From assembly GCA_036702865.1 (NCBI GenBank), contig DATNQD010000079.1:1-53416 (forward strand): 53,416 nt of DNA, given 5' to 3'. Positions 19,124-28,385 of the stretch are shown in pieces; within the stretch, counting starts at the first letter, position 1; each line of letters starts with the position of its first letter. Under the pieces are notes generated by a model. The model was not told the origin of the DNA. It was given only the letters and a program-made list of their open reading frames with translations, and made no database searches. The translations under genes and the position numbers were made by a program. This DNA comes from Trichocoleus sp. GTDB taxonomy: Bacteria > Cyanobacteriota > Cyanobacteriia > Elainellales > Elainellaceae.

Positions 19124-19137
19124 AGAACATAAGTACC
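19124..19137 (-). promoter_or_regulatory. Cyanobacterial LexA-box match upstream of the exported protein/recJ pair
   Basis: Read on the minus strand, GGTACTTATGTTCT fits the published cyanobacterial LexA consensus RGTACNNNDGTWCB at every constrained position. It ends 16 bp before ATG 19154 and lies 140 bp from the purM start. The downstream pair includes the repair exonuclease recJ, which makes SOS-type control plausible. By base-frequency arithmetic, 0.5 to 0.9 perfect matches are expected by chance in a window this size, so the context carries the argument. Confidence 0.5.
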
Positions 19138-19153
19138 TTAAAGTGGTGTGATT

Positions 19154-19576
19154 ATGGGAAGATGGTTTTCGAGCAGTTTGGTTGTGCTGTTGGTTTGTGG
19201 CGGGTTGGCTTATCCCAGGTCAGGAGTGGCACAAACTTGTCAGGCAAACTGTGGATCGCGGCAGATTCAGTTTACGCCCGGTCAGCGAATTCGCTTACAG
19301 ATGGTGAATCAAACCTCCAGTTTGGTGCAGGTTGAGCAGGTGTTTCAAACGAACCCTGTGCCGCTAGTGCCAGGGCAGGAGCTCGAAATCGACCCCAACT
19401 TTGGCACAGAACCGAATGTCTCTGTCGTCTTCTGGGATCAAACTTCACTGCCGATTCGCGCCATCCTGTTTCGCCCCGAACCCACTACACTCAGGATCGA
19501 AATTCGTCCGGGCGGTCGTCCTCCAGGCGATCGATCGGTTTATATCGAAAATGACGGAAAAGTTGCTATCTTCTGA
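19154..19576 (+). CDS. Small exported protein, 140 aa, unknown
   Basis: The N-terminus (MGRWFSSSLVVLLVCGGLA) is a signal peptide with probable cleavage after SGVAQ or AYPRSG near residues 22-28. The mature part has two early cysteines (TCQANCGS) that could form a disulfide, and a beta-rich body with IRLQMVNQTSSLVQVEQ, without membrane segments. A periplasmic beta-sandwich is likely (inference). ATG at 19154 is preferred over GTG at 19148. recJ follows after 66 bp in the same direction, so they are probably co-transcribed although no functional link is known. Confidence 0.65.
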   Translation: MGRWFSSSLVVLLVCGGLAYPRSGVAQTCQANCGSRQIQFTPGQRIRLQMVNQTSSLVQVEQVFQTNPVPLVPGQELEIDPNFGTEPNVSVVFWDQTSLPIRAILFRPEPTTLRIEIRPGGRPPGDRSVYIENDGKVAIF

Positions 19577-19580
19577 TTTG

Positions 19581-19628
19581 CCTCTATTTTTGCCTCCATC
19601 TTTACCTCTATTTTTGCCTCCATCCCCT
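19581..19628 (+). repeat. 24-bp tandem duplication before recJ
   Basis: Two nearly identical 24-bp copies (19581-19604 and 19605-19628) begin CCTCTATTTTTGCCTCCATC. The pyrimidine-rich tract ends 14 bp before the recJ GTG, so it occupies the place of the ribosome binding site, and no Shine-Dalgarno is visible. Confidence 0.8.
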
Positions 19629-19642
19629 CTCTGCAAAATCCC

Positions 19643-22600
19643 GTGACCCCATCCCGCTCCCCCAATCAACGATGGCAAATTGCCCCGGCAGATCCAGACC
19701 GGGCAGCAAAATTAGCTCAGGCAGTGCAGCTTCCCTTGCTGGTGGCTCAGGTTTTGCTCAATCGTGGAGTGGATACGCCAGAGGCAGCCAGAACTTTCTT
19801 AGAGCCTGAACTACAGCTATTGCCCTCACCGCTCGATGAATTTCCCGACTTGCCGATCGCGCTGGAAATTCTGCTGAATGCCATTTCGAGTCGTCAGTAT
19901 ATTGCCATTTGCGGGGACTACGATGCCGATGGAATGACCAGTACGGCGCTGCTGATGCGAACGCTGCGATATTTGGGCGCAAATGTTGATTATGCGATTC
20001 CCAGCCGGATGCAGGAAGGCTATGGCATTAATCGGCGAATTGTTGAAGAATTCTACGAACAGGGCGTTAGTGTCATTCTGACGGTTGATAACGGGATTGC
20101 TGCTCATGAACCGATCGCCAGAGCCAGAGAACTCGGCATCACTGTGATTGTGACGGATCACCACGATATTCCACCGACCCTGCCCCAGGCGAATGCCATT
20201 CTCAACCCAAAGCTGATTCGAGAAACGTCGCCTTATTACGGGGTTGCTGGAGTGGGGGTTGCCTATATTCTGGCGATCTGTCTGTCACAGTGCTTGCAGC
20301 GAACGCAGGACTTAACGACTCCGTTATTGGAGCTGTTTACGTTAGGGACGATCGCGGATCTGGCTCCTCTGACAGGAGTGAATCGACGCTGGGTCAAGCG
20401 CGGCTTGCGGCTGTTGCCCAAATCCAGGTTGCCGGGCGTGCAGGCGCTGATTCAGGTGGCAGGCTTGAGCAACGAGAAGGCACTTAAACCAGAGGCGATC
20501 GGGTTTCGGCTGGGTCCCAGGATTAATGCGATCGGGCGGTTGGCTGATCCGCAAATTGTGATTGAACTGCTAACGACCGAGGATGATGGGCAGGCGCTAG
20601 AGTTGGCGATGAAATGTGAACAGGTAAACCAACTGCGGCAGCGGCTCTGTGAATTGATCGAGCAAGAAGCCATTGCCTGGTGTGAGCAGACGCGCTTTCA
20701 GCCGCAGCAAGAGCGAGTGTTGGTGATTGTGCAGCCGAGCTGGCATCATGGCGTAATTGGCATTGTGGCATCCCGTCTGGTTGAGCGGTATGGTGTGCCT
20801 GTGTTTATCGGCACCTATGAGCATGAAGATCAGCAGCAGGTGCGCGGCTCGGCGCGAAGCATTCCAGAGTTTAATGTGTTTGAGGCGTTGCAGTTTTGCG
20901 GCGATATTTTGGAGAAGTTTGGCGGACATCGGGCGGCGGGTGGCTTTTCGCTTCAGTCAGCAAATTTGGAAGAAATGCGATCGCGCCTCCGACTCTTTGC
21001 CCACAATCAGCTTCAGCCAGAACACCTCAAGCCTTTGGTGACGATCGACGTCCAGGCAGATTTTCGAGACATTACGCATGAGCTATTCAACGAACTCGAT
21101 GCGCTCCATCCTTGTGGCATTGAAAATCCTGATCCGGTTTTTTGGACACCCAATGTCCGAATCATAGAGCAGCAAACGATCGGGCGCGATCGAACTCACT
21201 TAAAACTGACTCTGGCACAAGCAAACGACCCAACCGTAGGGATTCGGGCACTCGCCTGGAGATGGGGTGAATATTATCCCCTACCAGAGCGGGTTGATGT
21301 GGCATATCGCTTGCGCTTAAACGAATGGAACGGGGTGCGATCGGTGGAGTTGGAGCTGGCAGGGGTGCGTCTGATCCAATCTAGTCCAGCGGCATTCCGA
21401 CCGATTGTGGCAGAAGTTTCGAGTTCGCCCGCTTTTCCTGATTCAAATGATCTCGAACCAGATTTACCCAAACTAAACTTTGCTAAAGAATTCGCTGAAG
21501 AAATTGATCTAGAAAATGAGTTAGATGAAGAGAGGACTGAAGAAGAAATCAGCAAAATTGCAGAGCCAGAAAGTCCTGCCAAAATTCCTGTTGCAACTGT
21601 TCAGCCTGAGACGCCGATCGAATTCTATTACAACAGCAGAAAATATTATTGTGGGCTCATTTCAAATACGACCGATCGCGTTTTGAAGATCCGCAACTGT
21701 GAAGGTCAGATGCTAACGATTCAGCCAGAGCAGCGTCGAGGTTGGATGAGCGATCGAATTGGTATTGGGGAAACAATCGACCTGTCTCAGTCCTTCTATT
21801 TCAACTTAGTTCGAGCTGCTTCAAACGCCTTAGAAATTGCCGAAAAAGACCAGCAGATTGCTTCTCTGCATCAAACGATCGATCTACTGGCGCAAGAAGT
21901 CGAAACCTGGAAAACTAGGTTTCATCAAGCTGAAGCTCAACTGGCTCAAAAATCTCAAGTTCTTCAATCCTCGCTGCCTCCAGAGCCGCCGAATCCGTCA
22001 AATTCGTCACTGAATCAGATGGCTCTCCTCCAAATTCAGACCCCTTCTGTGCAGGTTCAGGATCGCGCGGCGAAACAAGATATTAAGCAACAGGTGATCG
22101 ATCGCGTTGGCACAGTCGCTTGGGGTTCAATTCGTCCTCAGTCACAAAAAGAGCTGGTATCCGTTGCCAAACAAACTGCCGCTTTATTAGAACCGATCGC
22201 AGATTATTCTCAGTTTGGTTTACTGCTTTGTGGTGTGATCGATCGAGAAATTGTTCAGCTCTTTTTTCAGCAGCTTCAGCAATACTTATCGACTCAAATT
22301 GGAGTTGATTCGATCGCCGATATCCCACTTCGCAGCCGCAAGAAATATACCTTGAATCAACTAATTCCGCTTCTAGGGAATGAATGGTCTGCATTTCGAG
22401 AAGAGGTTTTGCAATGCACTCATTGTCCTGATGAATATCTCTACGACGATGTGACTTGTGATGGGGTTAGCCGAGACGATCGCCAAACCGTTTTCACCTT
22501 CCTGAATCAATGGCAGCATCCGCTCGCAAAATGGCTACTTCAGCCCGACTCGATCTCACAATTAAGCCAAATTGATCAGCTAAAAACGATCGCTGCAAAC

Positions 22601-22705
22601 CCTGATTCTGTTCTCCCGCTCTGGCAGTTTGAATTGCTGCAAGGGTTGATCCTAGGAAGCGAAGAGCGATCGGGAATTCTATTATCTTTGGTCGGCAATA
22701 ACTAG
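19643..22705 (+). CDS. recJ: Single-stranded-DNA-specific exonuclease RecJ with long C-terminal extension
   Basis: A 1020-aa protein. The first 590 residues are a complete RecJ: DHH-family motifs CGDYDADGMTS (90-100), TVDNGIAAHE (147-156) and VTDHHDIP (170-177), the DHHA1 block GGHRAAGGFSL (about 430) and an OB-fold part to about 590. RecJ degrades ssDNA 5' to 3' in RecF-pathway recombination and mismatch or base-excision repair. Bacterial RecJ is usually 560-780 aa. The extra 430 residues comprise an acidic linker (about 605-655), a small basic/aromatic module beginning PIEFYYNSRKYYCGLISN (about 657), a coiled coil (about 730-775) and a C-terminal helical domain. The start is GTG at 19643, because the next in-frame ATG would remove conserved residues. 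Confidence 0.93.
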   Translation: MTPSRSPNQRWQIAPADPDRAAKLAQAVQLPLLVAQVLLNRGVDTPEAARTFLEPELQLLPSPLDEFPDLPIALEILLNAISSRQYIAICGDYDADGMTSTALLMRTLRYLGANVDYAIPSRMQEGYGINRRIVEEFYEQGVSVILTVDNGIAAHEPIARARELGITVIVTDHHDIPPTLPQANAILNPKLIRETSPYYGVAGVGVAYILAICLSQCLQRTQDLTTPLLELFTLGTIADLAPLTGVNRRWVKRGLRLLPKSRLPGVQALIQVAGLSNEKALKPEAIGFRLGPRINAIGRLADPQIVIELLTTEDDGQALELAMKCEQVNQLRQRLCELIEQEAIAWCEQTRFQPQQERVLVIVQPSWHHGVIGIVASRLVERYGVPVFIGTYEHEDQQQVRGSARSIPEFNVFEALQFCGDILEKFGGHRAAGGFSLQSANLEEMRSRLRLFAHNQLQPEHLKPLVTIDVQADFRDITHELFNELDALHPCGIENPDPVFWTPNVRIIEQQTIGRDRTHLKLTLAQANDPTVGIRALAWRWGEYYPLPERVDVAYRLRLNEWNGVRSVELELAGVRLIQSSPAAFRPIVAEVSSSPAFPDSNDLEPDLPKLNFAKEFAEEIDLENELDEERTEEEISKIAEPESPAKIPVATVQPETPIEFYYNSRKYYCGLISNTTDRVLKIRNCEGQMLTIQPEQRRGWMSDRIGIGETIDLSQSFYFNLVRAASNALEIAEKDQQIASLHQTIDLLAQEVETWKTRFHQAEAQLAQKSQVLQSSLPPEPPNPSNSSLNQMALLQIQTPSVQVQDRAAKQDIKQQVIDRVGTVAWGSIRPQSQKELVSVAKQTAALLEPIADYSQFGLLLCGVIDREIVQLFFQQLQQYLSTQIGVDSIADIPLRSRKKYTLNQLIPLLGNEWSAFREEVLQCTHCPDEYLYDDVTCDGVSRDDRQTVFTFLNQWQHPLAKWLLQPDSISQLSQIDQLKTIAANPDSVLPLWQFELLQGLILGSEERSGILLSLVGNN

Positions 22706-22938
22706 CAATAACAAACTGCTTTTAGCGTTGCTAATAATTTGATTAAATTGCGATCGAGTTTCTGCATTGTCTCCTAAATCTTCCATTTTTGAGTAACTTT
22801 GAAGATCGGTTTCCTCCATTTTCTTATGGCTAAAGGAGGGAATCATTTCTGAATTCAGCAATGCTCCTTTTCGATTGGTTGATGTGAACGCTATCCTAGG
22901 AAGCAATACTCAGACCTGGAACGGTGCGGAGCTTCTCA

Positions 22939-23502
22939 ATGGTACAAGTGCCAACTAAAAAAATGACGCTGGAGGAGTTTTTGCAGCAAGCAGAAACAAA
23001 GCCTGCCAGTGAGTATATTGGTGGTCAGATTATTCAGAAACCCATGCCGCAAGGGAAACATAGTACGATTCAGGGAGAACTCGTTCCTGCAATTAATGCT
23101 GTTGTCAAATCCAAACAATTAGCGCGTGCGTTTCCTGAGTTGCGTTGTACTTTTGGAGGTCGCTCAACGGTACCAGACATTGCAGTTTTTGCTTGGAGTC
23201 GAATTCCAAGAGATGAGAATGGGCAAGTTGCCAACGCATTTCTCATTGCTCCAGATTGGACGATTGAAATTTTGTCGCTTGATCAAAGCCAAACAAGGGT
23301 AACAAAAAACATTCTCTACTGTTTGAAATATGGAACTCAAATGGGTTGGTTGATTGATCCAGATGAGCAAACCCTGTTTGTTTACCGTCCTAAGCAAGAA
23401 ACTGAGGTATTTGATGAGCCAAATATACTTTTACCCTTACCAGCTTTCGCGAGTGAGCTAAAACTAACCCTTGGAGAGATGTTTGCCTGGTTGTCAGAAT
23501 AA
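22939..23502 (+). CDS. Uma2-family (DUF820) putative endonuclease
   Basis: A 187-aa protein of the PD-(D/E)XK-like Uma2 family, which is heavily expanded in cyanobacteria. The N-terminal MTLEEFLQQAET and core SEYIGGQIIQKP are typical. The candidate nuclease motif is the Asp of VPDIAVF (about residue 78) followed by the Glu of WTIEILS (about residue 110) and the downstream basic segment. ATG at 22939 has GGAG 9 nt upstream. No partner or mobile element is visible. The biological role of the family is not established. Confidence 0.85.
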   Translation: MVQVPTKKMTLEEFLQQAETKPASEYIGGQIIQKPMPQGKHSTIQGELVPAINAVVKSKQLARAFPELRCTFGGRSTVPDIAVFAWSRIPRDENGQVANAFLIAPDWTIEILSLDQSQTRVTKNILYCLKYGTQMGWLIDPDEQTLFVYRPKQETEVFDEPNILLPLPAFASELKLTLGEMFAWLSE

Positions 23503-23516
23503 AAAGGTTGATCGGA

Positions 23517-23546
23517 ATGCGATCGAAAAACATGCGATCGAAAAAC
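23517..23546 (+). repeat. 15-bp tandem duplication containing HIP1-like words
   Basis: ATGCGATCGAAAAAC occurs twice in direct tandem just after the Uma2 gene. The remaining gap to 23703 shows no gene. Confidence 0.8.
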
Positions 23547-23703
23547 AGCTTCGAGAAGTCTTAATCCAACCAACCCCCTCCGCTCGGCTTTCCTCCCAAA
23601 GCAATAATACAAATTCGATAAATTCGATCGCTTGGTAGACATACTCTGCAAATAAAATCCTTTATGTTCAAGAACAGTTTCAGTTTTTGATGCGGATTTA
23701 ATT

Positions 23704-24582
23704 ATGTTTGGGATGAACCAGCTTAAAACGACAGCTCTCTTGGGCTTGCTCAGTGGCTTAATTGTTTTGGTCAGCTATTACCTGATTGGCAATGAGCAAG
23801 GGCTATATATCGGACTTGCTTTTGCCGCATTTACTTCTTTTAGCTCCTGGTATTTTTCGGATCAAGCAGCTCTAGCAACCTATCGCGCCCAACCGTTGCA
23901 CCGAGAGGAAGCCCCTGAACTTTATGACATCGTGGCAAGTTTGAGCGATCGTGCTGAGATTCCGATGCCCAAGCTGTTTGTTGTCCCAACTGAGTCTCCC
24001 AACGCCTTTGCCACCGGACGCGATCCAGACCATGCCTCGATCGCCGTGACGCAAGGAATTTTACAGCTCCTCTCCCGCGAAGAGCTAGAAGGAGTGCTGG
24101 CACATGAGCTAACCCACGTCAAAAACCGCGATACGCTGACTCAAGCAGTTGCCGGAACCCTCGCAGGGGCAATTACATTCCTTGGGCGGATTTTGACGCT
24201 CGGTGCGCTCTATGGTCCTGTCACCCATGACAGCCGCCGTAACCCAAACCCTTTTGGGCTATTGTTTTTGATTATCCTGGCTCCCCTCTCTGCATCATTA
24301 ATTCAACTGGCGATCTCTCGGACTCGCGAATATGCTGCTGATCAGGGTTCAGCACAAATTACTGGAAATCCGCTGGCTCTAGTTCACGCGCTGCAAAAGC
24401 TAGAGGAAGTTGGACGGCAGATTCCAATGAATGGCAACCCGGCAATGTCACCTTTGCTGATCATCAATCCGCTTTCCACCAAAGGGCTGCAATCGCTGTT
24501 TCGCACCCATCCTTCCACCGAGGAGCGAATTCGTCGCCTGACAGAGCTGGCACAACAACGCCAAACTGCTGCAGTCGCGTAA
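23704..24582 (+). CDS. htpX: HtpX-like membrane zinc metalloprotease (M48)
   Basis: A 292-aa inner-membrane protease for quality control of membrane proteins. Two N-terminal membrane helices (about 10-28 and 33-50) precede the M48 domain with zinc-binding HELTH at 134-138 and the third ligand E209 in SRTREYAADQ. Two more hydrophobic segments (about 146-170 and 184-204) flank the active site as in HtpX. The length agrees with the family. It is monocistronic, with a strong hairpin terminator 124 bp downstream shared with the convergent cysteine desulfurase. Confidence 0.92.
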   Translation: MFGMNQLKTTALLGLLSGLIVLVSYYLIGNEQGLYIGLAFAAFTSFSSWYFSDQAALATYRAQPLHREEAPELYDIVASLSDRAEIPMPKLFVVPTESPNAFATGRDPDHASIAVTQGILQLLSREELEGVLAHELTHVKNRDTLTQAVAGTLAGAITFLGRILTLGALYGPVTHDSRRNPNPFGLLFLIILAPLSASLIQLAISRTREYAADQGSAQITGNPLALVHALQKLEEVGRQIPMNGNPAMSPLLIINPLSTKGLQSLFRTHPSTEERIRRLTELAQQRQTAAVA

Positions 24583-24705
24583 GTTGCAGACAAATCCTCA
24601 AATTTCATAGGACTGACATACGACCGCCCCACGCCTGTCACATCCAATTGATATCTTAAATAACAGATAGGTTCACGAAGCACACACTCCTCACACCACA
24701 CAATG

Positions 24706-24730
24706 TCCCGGTCTTTGCACCGGGATTTTT
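24706..24730 (+). terminator. Intrinsic terminator between htpX and the cysteine desulfurase
   Basis: TCCCGGT pairs perfectly with ACCGGGA around a six-base loop and is followed by TTTTTAATTTT on the plus strand. It serves htpX and could also act on the convergent gene. Confidence 0.85.
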
Positions 24731-24747
24731 AATTTTAAACCCATCAT

Positions 24748-25896
24748 TTAAACCCGTAACGATCGCACCGTTTCAATGACTCCTGCGGCGACTCGATCGA
24801 TCTCGGCTTCCGTGTTGAAGCGCCCGATGCCAAAGCGAATTGAGGCATAAGCGAGTTGGGGCGATCGATTGAGGGCTGTGAGGACATGAGAAGGGGCGGT
24901 TTTGGCAGAAGTGCAGGCAGAGCCAGAGGAAACGGCAACAAGGGGCTGTAAGCCAAGCAAGAGTGCCTGTCCGTCTACAGCTTCAACGCTGATGTTTAAG
25001 TTTCCGGCGAGTCGTTGGGTTGGGTGTCCGTTGAGGTGAATGCCGTCTAGTGCCTGTAGTTTTTGCCAGAGCCGAGCGCGCAGTCCACTGATTCTGGCTG
25101 TTTCGGGTTCCAGGTCTGCCAGTGCCAGATCAACCGCTTCCGCAAGACCGACAATTTGTGGCGTATAGAGTGTGCCCGATCGCATTCCCCGCTCATGTCC
25201 GCCGCCATGCAGTTGAGCCGCTAACTGGACTCTAGGATTGCGCCGCCGCACATATAATGCGCCAATTCCCTTCGGTGCATAAATTTTGTGCCCTGTGAGC
25301 GACATTAAATCAATTTGCATTGCTTCAACATTCAGCGGAATTTTGCCGATCGCCTGAGCTGCATCTGTATGAAACAGAACTTGATTCGCTCGACAAATTA
25401 CCCCAATCTCCGCTAAAGGCTGCAATACGCCAATCTCATTATTTGCCGCCATCACCGACACCAGAATCGTATCGGGACGAATCGCTTTTTCTAGCAGGGT
25501 CAAATCTAACAATCCATCTGGTTGGACAGGCAAGTAGGTCACTTCAAAGCCCAGAGACTCCAGATAGCGGCAAGGATCAAGCACCGCATTATGCTCAGTT
25601 TGCACGGTGATCAAATGTCGCCCTTTGGAGAAATAGCTTTCTGCCACACCTTTGATCGCCAGATTATTCGCCTCTGTTGCGCCACTCGTAAACACAATCT
25701 CTTCCGGAGCTGCCTGAATTGCCGCCGCCAACCGTTCCCGCGATCGTTTCACTGCTGCCTCTGCCTCCCAGCCATACAAATGCGTTGAGCTGGCAGGATT
25801 GCCAAAATGCTCTTTGAAGAAAGGCAACATCGCCTCAAGGACGCGATCGTCTACAGGCGTAGTGGAATGACAGTCGAGGTAAATGGGACGGTGCAT
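24748..25896 (-). CDS. Cysteine desulfurase (NifS/IscS family)
   Basis: A 382-aa PLP enzyme that releases sulfur from cysteine for Fe-S cluster and thiocofactor assembly. The PLP Lys is K204 in SLTGHKIYAPKG, the catalytic Cys is C328 in SSGSACTSAKTAPSHVL, and the substrate-binding strand is TSGATEANNLAIKG (70-83). The long Cys loop places it in group I (IscS/NifS-like) rather than SufS-like. No scaffold gene (iscU or nifU) is adjacent, so a precise symbol is withheld. The gene is monocistronic. Confidence 0.93.
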   Translation of the reverse strand: MHRPIYLDCHSTTPVDDRVLEAMLPFFKEHFGNPASSTHLYGWEAEAAVKRSRERLAAAIQAAPEEIVFTSGATEANNLAIKGVAESYFSKGRHLITVQTEHNAVLDPCRYLESLGFEVTYLPVQPDGLLDLTLLEKAIRPDTILVSVMAANNEIGVLQPLAEIGVICRANQVLFHTDAAQAIGKIPLNVEAMQIDLMSLTGHKIYAPKGIGALYVRRRNPRVQLAAQLHGGGHERGMRSGTLYTPQIVGLAEAVDLALADLEPETARISGLRARLWQKLQALDGIHLNGHPTQRLAGNLNISVEAVDGQALLLGLQPLVAVSSGSACTSAKTAPSHVLTALNRSPQLAYASIRFGIGRFNTEAEIDRVAAGVIETVRSLRV

Positions 25897-26087
25897 TGGA
25901 GATCAGAAGTGATGGGTCATAGGTAGTAGGGTCAGGTGTTGGTGATTCGGAACCAGGAAAAGGCTGAACGGCTTACTTCGTCGCGTCTCTGCGTCTTCCC
26001 TTCTCTGTGTCCTCCTCGCCCATCCTTCCCTTATGTTTTATGCTCTATAGCTAAAGCCTAATTGATCGATCGCAGAAAGGTTAAATC

Positions 26088-28007
26088 ATGCAAGTTGCTC
26101 CTTACGGTTCCTGGAAATCGCCCATTACTTCTGACCTGATTGTGGCAGGCAGTATTCGCTTAGGGGAGATTCGCCTGGATGGACAAAATATTTACTGGAG
26201 TGAAGGACGACCGACTGAAGGGGGACGGAATGCGATCGTCTGCCGCACCGCTGCCGGAGAAACGATCGATCTGGCTCCGATGCCGTTGAATGCCCGGACT
26301 CGCGTGCATGAGTATGGGGGTGGGGCTTATATGGTGGCAGAAGGAACGGTTTATTTCTCGAATTTTGCTGATCAGCGGCTCTATCGTCAGACTTCCGGCA
26401 GCGACCCAGAACCGCTTACCCCAGAAGCACCGCTGCGCTATGCCGATGCCATCTTAGACAAAACTCGGAATCGCCTGATTTGTGTACGGGAAGACCACCG
26501 GGAGGAAGGGCATGAGCCAATCAACACGATTGCCACAGTTCCTTTCAATGGCGGCGAAGCGCAGGTTCTCGTATCTGGCAGCGACTTTTATGCGTTTCCG
26601 CGCCTCAGCCCTGATGGATCACAGCTCGCCTGGATCTGCTGGAATCACCCGAATATGCCCTGGGATGGCACAGAATTATGGGTTGCAGCCGTGCAAGCGG
26701 ATGGTTCGCTCAGTGAGCCGCAGAAGATTGCTGGAGGCTTGACGGAATCGATCTTTCAGCCGGAATGGTCGCCAGATGGCACACTTTATTTTGTCAGCGA
26801 TCGAACCAACTGGTGGAATCTATATCGCTATCAGGATGGGAAAACGGAAGCGATTTGTCCGAAGGATGCAGAGTTTGGCTTGCCGCTCTGGGTGTTTGGC
26901 ATGACGACTTACGGCTTTGAGTCCGCAGAAAGTTTGATTTGTACCTATGTTGAGGAAGGAATTCAGTATCTAGCGCGGCTGAACACCCAAACACTGGAAC
27001 TAACAACGATTGAAACACCTTATTCCAGTATTGGCGGTTTACAGGTGACATCGGGCATTGCTGCCTTTGTGGGTGGCTCTGCAATCGCTCCTAGTGCGAT
27101 CGTCCGTCTAGACCTGACAACTGGACAAACCGAAGCCCTGCGCTACTCCAGCACCCTGAAAATTGATGCAGACTATCTCTCTGTACCGCAGACGATCGAG
27201 TTTCCGACTGAAAACGGCAAGACGGCTTTTGGCTTTTTCTATGCACCGCAAAACAAAGACTTTCAGGCTCCCACAGGCGATAAACCGCCGCTTTTGGTGA
27301 AAAGTCATGGTGGACCCACTGCTGCCACTTCAGCCAGTTTCAGCCCCAGTATTCAATACTGGACGAGTCGAGGCATTGCAATTCTAGATGTGAATTATGG
27401 CGGCAGCACGGGATATGGACGCGAATACCGGGAACGGCTGAAAGGAAACTGGGGCATCGTTGATGTGGACGACTGCGTGAATGGTGCGAAGTATTTAGCA
27501 GAACAAGGTTTAGTAGATAGCGATCGGCTTTGCATTGATGGGGGTAGTGCTGGCGGTTACACAACATTAGCCGCACTGACGTTTCGCGATACTTTCAAAG
27601 CAGGCGCGAGTTTCTATGGTGTCAGCGATCTGGAAGCCCTTGCCAAAGATACCCACAAGTTTGAATCGCGCTATCTGGACGGACTCATTGGCGCATACCC
27701 AGAGCAAATCGAGATCTATACGGCTCGATCGCCCATTCATGCAGTCGATCGGTTGTCCTGTCCAGTGATCTTCTTCCAGGGAGACGAAGACAAAATCGTG
27801 CCGCCGAATCAAGCTGAAATGATGGTTGATGCACTGAAAGCAAAAGGTCTACCGGTTGCCTATGTTCTGTTTGAAGGCGAACAACATGGTTTCCGCAAAG
27901 CCGAAAACATCAAACGCACATTGGACGGTGAACTCTATTTTTATTCCCGCGTATTCAACTTTTCATTAGCCGATGCAATTGAACCTGTCGCGATCGAGAA
28001 CCTATAA
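26088..28007 (+). CDS. S9-family serine peptidase (acylaminoacyl/dipeptidyl peptidase type)
   Basis: A 639-aa protein with no signal peptide, so it is probably cytosolic. Residues 1-370 form a WD/beta-propeller-like N-terminal domain ([26 protein letters not shown]). Residues about 380-625 form the alpha/beta-hydrolase catalytic domain. The nucleophile is the Ser of DGGSAGGYT (about 487). The Asp lies in [12 protein letters not shown] (about 570) and the His in EGEQHGFRK (about 602). It hydrolyses short peptides or N-acyl-aminoacyl peptides by family. ATG at 26088 has AAAGG upstream. Confidence 0.9.
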   Translation: MQVAPYGSWKSPITSDLIVAGSIRLGEIRLDGQNIYWSEGRPTEGGRNAIVCRTAAGETIDLAPMPLNARTRVHEYGGGAYMVAEGTVYFSNFADQRLYRQTSGSDPEPLTPEAPLRYADAILDKTRNRLICVREDHREEGHEPINTIATVPFNGGEAQVLVSGSDFYAFPRLSPDGSQLAWICWNHPNMPWDGTELWVAAVQADGSLSEPQKIAGGLTESIFQPEWSPDGTLYFVSDRTNWWNLYRYQDGKTEAICPKDAEFGLPLWVFGMTTYGFESAESLICTYVEEGIQYLARLNTQTLELTTIETPYSSIGGLQVTSGIAAFVGGSAIAPSAIVRLDLTTGQTEALRYSSTLKIDADYLSVPQTIEFPTENGKTAFGFFYAPQNKDFQAPTGDKPPLLVKSHGGPTAATSASFSPSIQYWTSRGIAILDVNYGGSTGYGREYRERLKGNWGIVDVDDCVNGAKYLAEQGLVDSDRLCIDGGSAGGYTTLAALTFRDTFKAGASFYGVSDLEALAKDTHKFESRYLDGLIGAYPEQIEIYTARSPIHAVDRLSCPVIFFQGDEDKIVPPNQAEMMVDALKAKGLPVAYVLFEGEQHGFRKAENIKRTLDGELYFYSRVFNFSLADAIEPVAIENL

Positions 28008-28169
28008 AATGATCCTTTTGTGAAAGAAATAAAAGATTTGCTGAATCAGGATAAAGGCCTGCTTTGGGTAGAGATGGAGTGACAGTTCATTAGTCCGACT
28101 GGCAGAGGCGTCGATCGGTGCTTCTCGTAAAGATAGGGGGGTGGACTGTATGAAATATCCAACCTTATT

Positions 28170-28337
28170 ATGAACACTCAAGAAACGACAAACCAATCTC
28201 CCGCTCCCGTTGTGCATGACAGCGAGCAGCCTTTAACAAAGAAGCCTTCTTTCCTATTTGTGGTTAGTACCTCGATCGGAATTTTGACAATTCTGGCGCT
28301 GGCAATCAACGCCTATTATGGAATTATCCGGTTTTAA
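28170..28337 (+). CDS. Small single-TM protein, 55 aa, unknown
   Basis: The frame begins MNTQETTNQSPAPV, continues through a charged stretch and ends with one membrane helix (FLFVVSTSIGILTILALA, about 28-45) and NAYYGIIRF. Its layout (soluble N-terminus, C-terminal helix) resembles small thylakoid or tail-anchored cyanobacterial proteins, but I do not recognise a family; no Hlip chlorophyll-binding motif is present. A strong terminator hairpin follows 26 bp after the stop, which supports expression. Confidence 0.6.
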   Translation: MNTQETTNQSPAPVVHDSEQPLTKKPSFLFVVSTSIGILTILALAINAYYGIIRF

Positions 28338-28362
28338 GATTCAGCAATTTTAGCCTGCCAAG

Positions 28363-28385
28363 TCCCCCCAAATCGGGGGATTTTT
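28363..28385 (+). terminator. Intrinsic terminator after the 55-aa gene
   Basis: TCCCCC (28363-28368) pairs with GGGGGA (28375-28380) around a six-base loop, followed by TTTTTAATTT. Confidence 0.85.

Noticed and set aside
22682-22906. 74-codon minus-strand frame between recJ and the Uma2 gene
   Set aside because: No ribosome binding site, overlaps the recJ end, no recognisable features.
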